Assembly (NCBI GenBank): GCA_964344985.1
Contig: CAYFPI010000007.1
Location: forward strand, 1-64,000
Origin: Thioglobus_A sp964344985
Lineage (GTDB): Bacteria; Pseudomonadota; Gammaproteobacteria; PS1; Pseudothioglobaceae
Direction of reading: 5' to 3'
Length of the DNA: 64,000 bases
The notes beneath the pieces were generated by a model. The model was not told the DNA's origin. It saw nothing but the letters and a program-made list of their open reading frames with translations, and made no database searches. A program made the translations under genes and the position numbers. Below are positions 1 to 9,929 of the stretch, in pieces; within the stretch, counting starts at the first letter, position 1, and the number at the start of each line of letters is the position of its first letter.

Positions 1-220
1 ATAAAATTTTGCTTGCGATTATTAGAAAAGAGCCGCTTAAGTTGTCTTGACCCAATAAAAAATATTGGAAATTATTGAAATAGAGAAATTTCTTCAAGAG
101 AAAAGCCTTGCTTTCCTCCAAAACACTACTAAAACCTTGTTTTTAGCCAATTAAATGACAGTTATAGGCCTTGCCTATAATAGAGTATCAAAAATTTCGT
201 AAATTTTAAGAATGGATGTT

Positions 221-1659
221 TTAGAACAATGAAAGTGCTAATTTCATCCAGAAATCAGGGAATAAACCGACTACCAATATTAATACTGCATTAATTGATA
301 AGACCAGCTTAATATCCATTGGTGCGCTTAGAGCGATTTCCTTTTCACTTTCGTTAAAGTACATTGATTTGATGATTTGCAAATAATAATAAGCACTAAT
401 CACAGCAAAGATTACTGCAATAATAGCAATGGTTACAAAACCAGCTGAAACCACTTGTTGCAAAATAAAGAATTTTGAATAAAAACCAATAAATGGAGGC
501 ACACCTGCCATTGACAACATAATAACTAGCATCATTAACGCAAACCAAGGTGAGTGCTTGCTAAGGCCTTTATAATCAGAAATTTCTTCTGCTTCGAAGC
601 CTTTTTTATTAAGAAGAATAATCATGCCAAAAACAGCCAAACTCATCAGTACATATACAAATACATAAAATACTGCTGCGCCGTATCCAGTGATAACACC
701 CGTTACAAAACCAAGCANNNNNNNNNNGAATATGCCAGCATGCGTTTGATATTGGTTTGCATGAGTGCCACTACAGAACCCAATGCAATTGAAAGCAATG
801 CTAAAGCCATAAATAAATCTGACCAATAAGCATGCATAGATCCCAAACCATCAATCAAAATACGCACTAGCATTGCAACGGCTGCAATTTTTGGAACAGT
901 TGATAAAAACATGGTTACTGCTGTTGGAGAGCCTTGATAAACATCTGGCACCCACATATGAAAAGGTACAGCGCCAAGCTTAAAGGCGATACCGATCACT
1001 AAGAATACCAAACCAAAGTTAATGATTAATGTCTCTCTAGATGCAAGGTTTGCATCTGAAGCAAAGAATGATATTTCACTAATGTTTAAACTTCCTGTTA
1101 TGCCATAAATCATACTCATGCCATAAAGCAAAATACCTGATGCAATTGCACCTAGTACAAAATATTTTAATGCAGCCTCAACCGCACCCACTCTTTCGCG
1201 CGCAATGGCGATCAGCGTGTACAAAGACAAAGACAGAATTTCCAAGCCAAGGTAAAGCGTTAGCAAACTATGGCCTGACACCATTACCATCATGCCTAAT
1301 ACTGCCAATAATACCAATACAAAATATTCACCTCTGAACAGAGAATGTTGTATTAAATAATGACGAGAATAAACCATGGCTACCATGGTTGCTCCAGCCA
1401 TAAATACTTTAAAGACTGAGGCCATATCATCAAGTACAAAAGAATTGCCAAAAATAATCGCTTCCGGATGGCCAATTAAATTAAACGACAACAAGCCTGT
1501 AGCCAGCAAACTAACTTGGGTTAGATAGTAAGTAGCTTGTTTAAAAGCTTTTGTTAAAAATAAGTCTAATAATAAAACAACAACAATTGCGCTTAACAAG
1601 AAAATCTCTGGCAATGCTACCCATAAAGTTGATGTGTCAAATGAGAAATAATTATTCAT
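221..1659 (-). CDS. nuoN: NADH-quinone oxidoreductase subunit N (interrupted by an N run)
   Basis: This is the last gene of the complex I operon, encoding one of the three antiporter-like proton-pumping membrane subunits. The N-terminal part starts at the ATG at 1659 and is a polytopic membrane protein, with the conserved end of the NuoN family around the NIKRMLAY motif. A run of ten N at 718-727 breaks the reading frame; the rest (VTGVITGYGAA onward to a stop at 221) continues in another frame. From family conservation of the SSIxHxGF segment, about 23-26 real bases are missing there, so the frame break is a draft artefact, not a mutation. Total length would be near 485 residues, normal for NuoN. 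Confidence 0.93.
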
Positions 1660-1669
1660 AATTTAATAC

Positions 1670-3185
1670 TTAAAGTTTAGAGGATAGCGCTTGTTGAAGT
1701 AAATGCTCAATTGAAACATGCATAACTTCAATCACGGGTTGAGGATAAATACCTATGATTAATACAGCCAAAGCAAGTACTGCCAAAATAGCAAACTCTC
1801 GCCCATTAATATCAGATAGAGTTGCAACATCTGGATTGGTAATTCCACCCCAGAAAACACGCTTAACCATCCATAGTGNNNNNNNNNNTATAAGCTGCAC
1901 CCACAATCAACGTAGTTGCTGCTAGCACCGCATACCAAATATTAGCTTGAGCAGCGCCTAAAATCACCATAAACTCACCCACAAAACCTGAAGTTCCAGG
2001 CAGGCCAGCATTGGCCATGGCAAACAATACCGCAAAGCCAGTAAATTTCGGCATGGAGTTAATCACACCACCATAAGTTGAGATTTCTCTTGAATGCAAA
2101 CGATCATACAACACGCCTACTACCAAGAACATTGCGGCTGAAATAAAACCGTGTGAAATCATTTGTACCATTGCACCTTCAAGACCAAGTAGTGCCCCTT
2201 CTGCGCTGTCTGGCTTATATGCTAAGAATAATGCAAACACACCCAATGTTACAAAGCCCATGTGTGAAATTGAAGAGTAAGCAATAAGCTTTTTCATGTC
2301 TCTTTGTACAAGCGCTACAAAACCAATGTAAACAATAGCGATTAAAGAAAGCACAATAACAATGTCTGAGAATTCAAGCGATGCATCTGGTGCGATTGGC
2401 AGGGAAAAACGGAAAAATCCATAACCGCCCATTTTTAACATAATGGCCGCCAGTATCACTGAACCACCGGTTGGTGCTTGCACGTGCGCATCTGGCAACC
2501 AAGTATGTACCGGGAACATTGGCACCTTAACAGCAAACGCCATAAAGAATGCCCAGAAAATCCAAGCCTGTTCTATGGTAGTTAGGCTTAAATTATGCAT
2601 ATCTAAAATACTGAACGATCCACCTTTGTTGTACATGTAGATCAATGAGATCAGCATAAATACCGAGCCCAAGAATGTGTACAAGAAAAATTTAATGGCT
2701 GCATAAACTCGATTGTCGCCACCCCAAATGCCCACAATGAGTAACATTGGAATTAGTGACGCTTCCCAAAATGCATAGAATAAAATACCGTCTAACGCTG
2801 AAAATACACCGACAATTAGGCCTTCCATCATTAAAAATGCCGCCATGTAATGCGCTGTTCGATGTTGAATAACCTGCCAGCCTGCTGCAATAACTAAAAC
2901 AGTTGAAAATGTTGTCAGAATAATAAGTGGCATCGAAATACCATCAACACCTAAATAATAATTAATATCAAAATGTGATATCCACGGAGTTTTTTCTACA
3001 AATTGCATCAAATGAGTTGATGAATCAAACCCAGTCCACAATCCTAGTGATAAGATAAATACAAAAATAGAAATAGCCAGACTTAACCAACGCGCAGTCT
3101 CACTTCTATCGTTACCCACAAAAAGCACAAGTCCGCCACCTAAAATCGGTAGCCAGATTAATAAACTAAGTAGTGCGTTTTCCAT
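1670..3185 (-). CDS. nuoM: NADH-quinone oxidoreductase subunit M (interrupted by an N run)
   Basis: Antiporter-like proton-translocating subunit of complex I in the inner membrane. The protein is strongly hydrophobic and carries the family's conserved lysine/glutamate-bearing helices (for example FYAFWEASLIPM and the VKVPMFPVHTWLPDAH loop). Ten N at 1879-1888 interrupt the gene and shift the frame near the C-terminus. Deleting the ten N joins TATA to CACTATGG and reads GAAYTLWMVKR, exactly the family motif, giving 1506 bases or 501 residues. The gap is therefore almost certainly of zero length. It lies 2 bases after nuoL and 10 bases before nuoN. Confidence 0.95.
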
Positions 3186-3187
3186 AA

Positions 3188-5149
3188 TTAAAGCTCAAGT
3201 AATGGGTTGTCGCCTGCAAATAGCACCCAAGTTAAAATAATTAATAAACTAAAGATCATAAAGAAGGCGTAATGATAAACATAGCCTGTTTGTACTGGCC
3301 TCACTATAGAGCCAATAAAGCCAATCAGTCTGGCACTACCATTAACAATCATCTTATCAATCAGTATTGAATCTGATACTTTCCACAAGAAATTTCCTAA
3401 TTTTTTAATACCGCCTACAAAAACAATATCGTTAAAACGATCAAAGCCATACAATGATTCAAGCACGTAGTTTGTGCGATGGCACTTCTTCTGAATTAAA
3501 TCAGCCCATTCAGAGCGGTACAAAGTAAATACCCAAGCACTAACAACACCACCCACCATCATCCAGAAAGGCCATGTTTGTAGCGCGTGTGGAATCATAC
3601 TTGCTGCACCATGGAAGATTTCTGACAAGCTATTCATAGATGTATGTTTTGCAGCGTCAACCGTAATGGCGTCACTCAACCAACCGCTAAATAGCATTGG
3701 ATCAATAGTAAGATAACCAATAACCGCTGATGGAATAGCAAGTGCAATTAGTGGGAATGTAATTGATGGTGCTGATTCATGTAGGTGCTCTTCAGTATGA
3801 TGATCCACTCGTGACTCGCCGTGAAACACCAAGAAGAACATTCTTAACGAGTAAAAAGCAGTAATAAACACACCAGCAACCACTGCAAAATAAACCCAAT
3901 CAGCAAATGGCAATGAAGAGAAATGTACTGCTTCAATAATCATATCCTTTGAATAAAACCCTGCAAAACCCGGGAAGGCCAATGTTCCAATCAGAGAGGT
4001 CCAATAAGTGATTGGCATTTTCTTGCGCAAACCACCCATTTTTCGAATATCTTGCTCATGATGCATAGCAACAATAACAGAGCCTGCACCTAAGAAAAGC
4101 AATGCTTTAAAGAAAGCGTGTGTCATTAAATGAAAAATTGCAACAGAATATGCGCTCACACCTAGCGCTACTGTCATATAGCCCAATTGAGACAAGGTTG
4201 AATAAGCCACCACTTTTTTGATGTCGTTTTGCACAATACCCAGCAAACCCATAAATAACGCTGTAATAGCACCCACAACCATTACCACAATAAGTGCTGT
4301 TTCACTAAGCTCAAACATTGGTGACATGCGAGACACCATAAAGATGCCAGCTGTCACCATGGTTGCTGCGTGAATAAGTGCTGAGATTGGTGTCGGACCT
4401 TCCATTGATCCAGGCAACCAAACGTGCAATGGTACTTGCGCTGACTTACCCATAGCGCCAACAAACAACAAGATACAAATAACGGTAATAACCGACGCAC
4501 CGTCCAACATAGTAACGCCATCAACGGAACCTAAGTTTGCAAATACTTCTGCATAATCCATTGAGCCAAAATACATAAGTACTAATGCAATGCCTAATAA
4601 AAAGCCAAAATCACCCACGCGGTTAACCAGGAAAGCCTTAAGATTTGCCTCAACAGCGCTTTCTTTATGATGCCAAAAACCAATCAACAAGTAAGACACT
4701 AAGCCTACTGCTTCCCAGCCAAAGAATAGCTGCATGAAGTTGTTACTCATGACCAGCATGAACATGGAGAAGGTGAACAATGAAATATAGCTAAAGAACT
4801 TGGTATATCCATCATCATCATGCATATAGCCAATGGTGTAAATATGCACCATGAGCGATACAAACGAAACCACAACCAACATTACTGCTGTTAAGTTGTC
4901 GATCAAAAACCCAACACTAACATTCAGATCAGCAATCTGCATCCAAGTATAGATATTTTGATTAAACACTTCACCGCCTTCAAGCACGTGATGATTAAAT
5001 ACATACAAAGACAATACGGTTGAAATCAGTACACCTAAAATTGTAATACTATGAGTAGCTGTTCTGCCTAATAAAGAACCAAAAAATCCTGCAAGAATAG
5101 CACCTACTAATGGCGCCAAAGCAATGATTAAATATACTTGTTCCATCAT
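3188..5149 (-). CDS. nuoL: NADH-quinone oxidoreductase subunit L
   Basis: Largest antiporter-like membrane subunit of complex I, which carries the long lateral amphipathic helix linking the proton channels. The 653-residue length is close to the usual 610-650. The family's central motif with HVWLPGSMEGPTPISALIHAA is present near residue 245, followed by conserved VAYSTLSQLGYM. C-terminal residues after about 540 form the lateral-helix region and final membrane segment. It overlaps nuoK by one base and is followed directly by nuoM, so translation is probably coupled. Confidence 0.97.
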   Translation of the reverse strand: MMEQVYLIIALAPLVGAILAGFFGSLLGRTATHSITILGVLISTVLSLYVFNHHVLEGGEVFNQNIYTWMQIADLNVSVGFLIDNLTAVMLVVVSFVSLMVHIYTIGYMHDDDGYTKFFSYISLFTFSMFMLVMSNNFMQLFFGWEAVGLVSYLLIGFWHHKESAVEANLKAFLVNRVGDFGFLLGIALVLMYFGSMDYAEVFANLGSVDGVTMLDGASVITVICILLFVGAMGKSAQVPLHVWLPGSMEGPTPISALIHAATMVTAGIFMVSRMSPMFELSETALIVVMVVGAITALFMGLLGIVQNDIKKVVAYSTLSQLGYMTVALGVSAYSVAIFHLMTHAFFKALLFLGAGSVIVAMHHEQDIRKMGGLRKKMPITYWTSLIGTLAFPGFAGFYSKDMIIEAVHFSSLPFADWVYFAVVAGVFITAFYSLRMFFLVFHGESRVDHHTEEHLHESAPSITFPLIALAIPSAVIGYLTIDPMLFSGWLSDAITVDAAKHTSMNSLSEIFHGAASMIPHALQTWPFWMMVGGVVSAWVFTLYRSEWADLIQKKCHRTNYVLESLYGFDRFNDIVFVGGIKKLGNFLWKVSDSILIDKMIVNGSARLIGFIGSIVRPVQTGYVYHYAFFMIFSLLIILTWVLFAGDNPLLEL

Positions 5150-5454
5150 TACCCCTTTAAACTATTAGTAACGTCAACATTAATAGAGCCACGAGCTCTA
5201 AACAATAGCGTTAAGATTGCCAAGCCAATCGCCACTTCTGCAGCAGCTACTGTCAAGATAAAGAAAACAAAAATTTGACCTGCTTCATTACCTAAAAAAT
5301 GTGAAAACGCGATAAAGTTAGTATTAACAGCCGCTAAAATCAACTCAACACACATAAGTAGTGTGATGATATTGGTACGATTAATAAAAATACCCGCCAA
5401 TCCAATACAGAAAATAACGCTGCTTAAAATTAAGTAATCACTCAAACTAACCAT
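5149..5454 (-). CDS. nuoK: NADH-quinone oxidoreductase subunit K
   Basis: Small membrane subunit of complex I that contributes conserved intramembrane glutamates to the proton path. At 101 residues it has the standard length, with three predicted membrane segments. The conserved Glu in the second segment (CVELILAAVNTNFIAFS) and the third-segment AAAEVAIGLAI Glu are both present. It overlaps nuoJ and nuoL by one base at each end, a tight coupling typical of this operon. Confidence 0.97.
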   Translation of the reverse strand: MVSLSDYLILSSVIFCIGLAGIFINRTNIITLLMCVELILAAVNTNFIAFSHFLGNEAGQIFVFFILTVAAAEVAIGLAILTLLFRARGSINVDVTNSLKG

Positions 5455-6065
5455 TACTTATTCTCCTTTGATGGTGTGGCAATTGATACTAATCTAATCC
5501 TATCTTTAGCTTTAACACTAACCTGTTCAGAAATAGATTGTTTTTTGCGATGAAGCTCATTTCTATGAACCAGAGTAATGGCCGCAATAATAGCAATGAG
5601 TAGCAACACCGCTGCTAACTCAAACGGATAAACATAGTCGGTGTATAACTGCAATGCCAACACGGTGATATTACTATAATCAGCACTGTGTCTAGCAGGA
5701 GAAGCAACCACATCTAAACCGAACTGCGAAGGACCTAGAACAAGCATCATTTCCGCAATAATAATAATCGATACAATAATACCCAGTGGTAAATAACCGG
5801 CAAATTTCGCTCTCAATGTAGACTTGTCAATATTGAGCATTTTAATAACGAATAAGAACAACACCATTACGGCACCAACATACACCAAGATTAATGTAAT
5901 GGCTAAAAATTCAGCTTCTAACAATATCCAAATACTGGCTGCTGAGAAAAATCCTAACACTAAAAATAATACTGCTTTTGCTGCATTACGAGAAAAAATC
6001 ATGGCCAAAGAACTGGCTACAAACCAAAATGACAAAATATAAAAAATTATTTGTTCAGAACTCAT
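5454..6065 (-). CDS. nuoJ: NADH-quinone oxidoreductase subunit J
   Basis: Membrane subunit of complex I with five predicted hydrophobic segments, lying between the quinone-binding module and the antiporter subunits. The family hallmark LEAEFLAITLILVYVGAVMVLFLFV region is present around residues 48-75, here quoted only in part as LVYVGAVMVLFLFVIKML. The 203-residue length is normal for proteobacterial NuoJ. The C-terminal 35 residues are charged and cytoplasmic. Position between nuoI and nuoK matches the canonical operon order. Confidence 0.96.
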   Translation of the reverse strand: MSSEQIIFYILSFWFVASSLAMIFSRNAAKAVLFLVLGFFSAASIWILLEAEFLAITLILVYVGAVMVLFLFVIKMLNIDKSTLRAKFAGYLPLGIIVSIIIIAEMMLVLGPSQFGLDVVASPARHSADYSNITVLALQLYTDYVYPFELAAVLLLIAIIAAITLVHRNELHRKKQSISEQVSVKAKDRIRLVSIATPSKENK

Positions 6066-6075
6066 TGCTTATCCT

Positions 6076-6567
6076 TTATCTATATTTTGAATCTTCAAGT
6101 TTAATTTTATTAATCTCTTGTTCATTATCATCGCCCACTTTTAGCAATTTATCTTTAGTCATGATAGATCCTTCTCTTGATTCAAATGCATAATCAAAAA
6201 TTTGCGTCTCAACAATAGCATCAACAGGACAAGCCTCTTCACAAAAACCACAAAAAATACACTTAAATAAATCAATATCGTACTGCGAGGTACGACGCGT
6301 ACCATCGTCGCGCATCTCTGATTCAATAGTAATGGCATTTGCCGGGCAAACCGCTTCACATAACTTACAAGCAATACAACGCTCTTCACCACTTGGATAA
6401 CGACGCAGTGCATGTAAACCTCTAAATCTTGGTGAAATCGGAGTTCTTTCCTCAGGAAATTGTACTGTAATCTTAGTATTAACAAACTCTTTGGCGGTAA
6501 TCTTCATGCCCGAACGTAACTCGCCCAAACTAAAGTCTTTAACTAATTTTTTTATATTATTAATCAT
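6076..6567 (-). CDS. nuoI: NADH-quinone oxidoreductase subunit I, 2x[4Fe-4S] protein
   Basis: Peripheral-arm ferredoxin-like subunit that carries clusters N6a and N6b and passes electrons to NuoB. Two cysteine motifs are visible: CIACKLCEAVCP at about residues 63-74 and CIFCGFCEEACP at about 102-113, each of the CxxCxxCxxxCP type. Length of 163 residues matches proteobacterial NuoI. It sits between nuoH and nuoJ with short spacers, as in other proton-pumping complex I operons. Confidence 0.97.
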   Translation of the reverse strand: MINNIKKLVKDFSLGELRSGMKITAKEFVNTKITVQFPEERTPISPRFRGLHALRRYPSGEERCIACKLCEAVCPANAITIESEMRDDGTRRTSQYDIDLFKCIFCGFCEEACPVDAIVETQIFDYAFESREGSIMTKDKLLKVGDDNEQEINKIKLEDSKYR

Positions 6568-6582
6568 TATCTACACCCAATT

Positions 6583-7659
6583 CTAAAACCATGGTCCTAT
6601 ACTTAACTGTGTCATTAATGCTACAACAAAAATCCAGACAATGGTAATTGGTAAAAACACCTTCCAACTTAAACGCATGATTTGGTCATATCTAAACCTT
6701 GGGAAAGTTGCTCTAACCCATAGATACAAAAACATAAAGAAGGTAGATTTAGCTAATAACCAAATAATGCCTGGAACCCAAGCAAAAGCAGATTCTAGCG
6801 CGCCCATACCTTCAAACGGAGAGTGCCAGCCACCGAAAAACATAATAACAGCCAGAACCGCCATTAAAATCATATTGGCATACTCTGCTAAGAAAAATAC
6901 AGCGAATGTCATGCCTGAATACTCAACATGTGTACCGCCTACAATTTCAGATTCACCTTCAACCACGTCAAATGGCGCTCTATTTGTTTCCACCAAGGCC
7001 GAGATAAAGAAAACCACCATCATTGGAAATAATGGAATAAAGTACCAATTAACAATGCCGCCTTGTTGATGAGCAACAATGGTATTCAGATTAACACTGC
7101 CAGCTATCATAACCACTGTTACCAAAGCAAATCCGATAACAATTTCATAAGAAACAAGTAGTGATGCACTACGAAGCGCACCCAACAACGGGTATTTTGA
7201 ATTAGATGCCCAGCCCGCTAAAATAATGCCGTAAACACCAATCGATCCAATGGCAAGTACATACAGTAAACTCACATCCAAGTTGGTCACATAAATACCT
7301 TCGTCAAATGGAATTACCGCCCATACAGCAATTGCTGGAGCAATAGCCAGAACTGGCGCTAATAAAAATAGATAAATATTTGCCTTGGTTGGGAAAATAA
7401 TTTCCTTGGTCATCAGCTTTAAAGCATCCGCAATTGGTTGTAACCAACCCTTAGGACCAACTCGGTTAGGGCCAATTCTAAGCTGCATATAGCCAATCAC
7501 TTTGCGCTCTGCATAAGTAAAGTAGGCTACTGTTAACATTAACGGCATAATCAAAGCAACAGCTTTAATTAAAATAATCAAAATACTGGCAATATTTCCA
7601 TCAAACCAAGGAATGCTTTGATGAACAACCTCTACAAATGACTGCCAAAGCTCCATCAT
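6583..7659 (-). CDS. nuoH: NADH-quinone oxidoreductase subunit H
   Basis: Membrane subunit that forms much of the quinone chamber at the junction with the peripheral arm. The 358-residue protein has about eight membrane segments. Family-defining loops are visible: AERKVIGYMQLRIGPNRVGP near residue 50 and ALVETNRAPFDVVEGESEIVGG near residue 220, which line the quinone site. The start overlaps the nuoG stop by four bases, implying coupled translation. Confidence 0.97.
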   Translation of the reverse strand: MMELWQSFVEVVHQSIPWFDGNIASILIILIKAVALIMPLMLTVAYFTYAERKVIGYMQLRIGPNRVGPKGWLQPIADALKLMTKEIIFPTKANIYLFLLAPVLAIAPAIAVWAVIPFDEGIYVTNLDVSLLYVLAIGSIGVYGIILAGWASNSKYPLLGALRSASLLVSYEIVIGFALVTVVMIAGSVNLNTIVAHQQGGIVNWYFIPLFPMMVVFFISALVETNRAPFDVVEGESEIVGGTHVEYSGMTFAVFFLAEYANMILMAVLAVIMFFGGWHSPFEGMGALESAFAWVPGIIWLLAKSTFFMFLYLWVRATFPRFRYDQIMRLSWKVFLPITIVWIFVVALMTQLSIGPWF

Positions 7660-9917
7660 GATTTAACTCCTGTATTGGTTGCCTTATTAGCACTTACAAA
7701 AACACAATTATCTGCCACCAAGTCAGTCACTTCAACTGGCACACCTAAATATTCATCACCATTTTTAACTGATAAATTTTTAGCTGTTTTCTCATTCATT
7801 GATGCACTATTTACACGGCCAATTTTAGTTTGCTGCAGCGAATCAGAGTGCCTTAATAAAGCATCAGTTGCATAAGGCGAACTCTGCCAAATGACACTAA
7901 CCTGATCATTTGCTGTTGATAAGTTAATGTCATGAGAAAATTCATGCGCATTGTGCGCTTGGTGTGACACTTCGCTAAGTACTTGCGTTGAATCTGTAAA
8001 GTGAAAACCTGGTAATTCCAACAAATCCGCTAATACTTTTAATACTTTCCAGGCAGGCTTTGATTCCTCTGGTGCTGCAACAGTGGCAGCAAATGACTGG
8101 GCATCTCCATTGATGTTAATATGCGTGCCAGAGGTTTCATAAAAACTTGCTATTGGTAGCATTACATCGGAATATTTTGACGCTAGCTTGTTATTAAAAC
8201 TATTAAGCGAGATAACAAAAGTATTGTCTTTAGATAAAGCGTTCATTGCCTTATCTAAGTGATGAAAATCATATTCAGGATAAACATCTAGAAGTACAAA
8301 TGCATTCATATCTGATTCAAGCATTTCATTGATGTTCATACCATTATTACTAGGTACAAATCCGACTAGCTCTGCACCTTTGGAATTGGCAGTTGAACTA
8401 ATATTAAGTGTAGTACTATTAGTGTATTTAGCTATTTCACTAACTAGATTTGCAATATCTGCAGCGTTAGGATTATTAGCAATGTGCTCACCCAGAACAA
8501 TCACCGAATCTTCAGAATTTAGAAGCTGCGCAGCCATTGCCTCAACCTCAGCACTTATATTAACCGCATCAAGATAGCTTGGAACTTCCAATGCATTTTT
8601 GCTCATGAGCGTTTTTAATATTGCAGCCAACGTGTTAACAATTTCAACAGGAGCAATAATATTCTGCGTATTTAATGAATAATTAAAATCAAACGCCATT
8701 GAATTAATAACATCAATACTTGCACCACCTAGTTGGGCCTTGCGCAAACGATGATTAATCATTGGTTGCTCTAATCTTGGATTTGATCCAATGATTAATG
8801 CATGATCTACACCTTCTAAGCCAGATAATTTAATATTAGAATCAAGGTGAATGGTATTGTTCAAATCGCTAATATTAGTGCGATAATCAATGTTTTCACA
8901 GCCTAACTCTCTACTTATTTTTTGCAGTAAATGCATCTCTTCTACTGTTGCTGTTTTGCTTGCAACAACACCTAAAGAGTCGAATTTACGACTGTTAATA
9001 ACATTATTTGTTAAACCTTTAATTGCGTAATCTAGCGCAACATTCCATTCAACCTCTTTCCACTGTCCTGAAACTTTGATTTGAGGTGCTAATAATCGAT
9101 TAACATGCGATAAACCCTCATAAGAAAAACGATCTCTGTCTGAAATCCAAGTTTCGTTAACGCTATCATTGTCGCCAGAAACAATACGCTTAACCTTGCC
9201 TTTATAGCTCTGAGCGTAAAGGTTTGACCCTGTTAAATCATGTCGTGCAATACTAGATGTTGAATTCATCTGCCAAGATCTAAGTTCGTACCTAAATGGC
9301 TTAGAGGTAAGTGCACCTACTGGGCAAACGTCAATCATATTGCCTGAAAGCTCGGAAGTAATACCTTCTGATAAAAATGGCTCAATTTTTAAATGATCAC
9401 CTCGACCCGTACCACCCATCTCTACAACGCCAGCAATTTCACTACCAAAACGCACACAACGTGTACAGTGAATACAGCGCGTCATATCGGTTTGAATCAA
9501 AGGTCCAATATCGCTATCTGCAACAATACGCTTACCTTCACTAAAACGAGAAACGTCTGACCCATACTCTACAGCCACATCTTGCAACTCACACTCGCCG
9601 CCTTGATCGCAAATTGGACAATCTAGCGGATGATTAATAAGCAAAAACTCCATCACTGCTTTTTGTGATTTTTTAGCTCTTTCATTTTGAGTATGAATCT
9701 TCATACCGTCCATGATTGGCGTAGAACAAGCAGGCTGAGGTTTTGGCGAACCCTCTACATCAACTAAACACATTCGACATGATGCAGATACAGACAACTT
9801 TTTATGGTAACAAAATCTTGGTACAGTAATCCCTTCTCTGTCAGTAACAGCGATTAACATTTCTCCCGCTTTCGCGTTAACTATATTACCGTCAATTTCA
9901 ATTTCAATATCAGCCAT
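7656..9917 (-). CDS. nuoG: NADH-quinone oxidoreductase subunit G
   Basis: Largest peripheral-arm subunit, carrying a [2Fe-2S] and several [4Fe-4S] clusters. The N-terminal ferredoxin-like region shows CYHKKL, CRMC and ACSTP cysteines, followed by HPLDCPICDQGGECELQD and the CIHCTRCVRF motif. A molybdopterin-oxidoreductase-like domain without cofactor residues fills the remaining part. At 753 residues it is shorter than the ~900-residue E. coli protein but similar to many proteobacterial forms. It lies 12 bases after nuoF and overlaps nuoH. Confidence 0.95.
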   Translation of the reverse strand: MADIEIEIDGNIVNAKAGEMLIAVTDREGITVPRFCYHKKLSVSASCRMCLVDVEGSPKPQPACSTPIMDGMKIHTQNERAKKSQKAVMEFLLINHPLDCPICDQGGECELQDVAVEYGSDVSRFSEGKRIVADSDIGPLIQTDMTRCIHCTRCVRFGSEIAGVVEMGGTGRGDHLKIEPFLSEGITSELSGNMIDVCPVGALTSKPFRYELRSWQMNSTSSIARHDLTGSNLYAQSYKGKVKRIVSGDNDSVNETWISDRDRFSYEGLSHVNRLLAPQIKVSGQWKEVEWNVALDYAIKGLTNNVINSRKFDSLGVVASKTATVEEMHLLQKISRELGCENIDYRTNISDLNNTIHLDSNIKLSGLEGVDHALIIGSNPRLEQPMINHRLRKAQLGGASIDVINSMAFDFNYSLNTQNIIAPVEIVNTLAAILKTLMSKNALEVPSYLDAVNISAEVEAMAAQLLNSEDSVIVLGEHIANNPNAADIANLVSEIAKYTNSTTLNISSTANSKGAELVGFVPSNNGMNINEMLESDMNAFVLLDVYPEYDFHHLDKAMNALSKDNTFVISLNSFNNKLASKYSDVMLPIASFYETSGTHININGDAQSFAATVAAPEESKPAWKVLKVLADLLELPGFHFTDSTQVLSEVSHQAHNAHEFSHDINLSTANDQVSVIWQSSPYATDALLRHSDSLQQTKIGRVNSASMNEKTAKNLSVKNGDEYLGVPVEVTDLVADNCVFVSANKATNTGVKS

Positions 9918-9929
9918 TTACTCTACCTA

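Noticed and set aside
162..180. Hairpin TTATAGGC/GCCTATAA downstream of nuoN as a terminator
   Set aside because: The stem is perfect but short and no U tract follows on the minus strand, so termination is not supported.
703..826. A separate gene bridging the N run at the nuoN break
   Set aside because: It only appears because the ten N shift the frame; both sides belong to nuoN.
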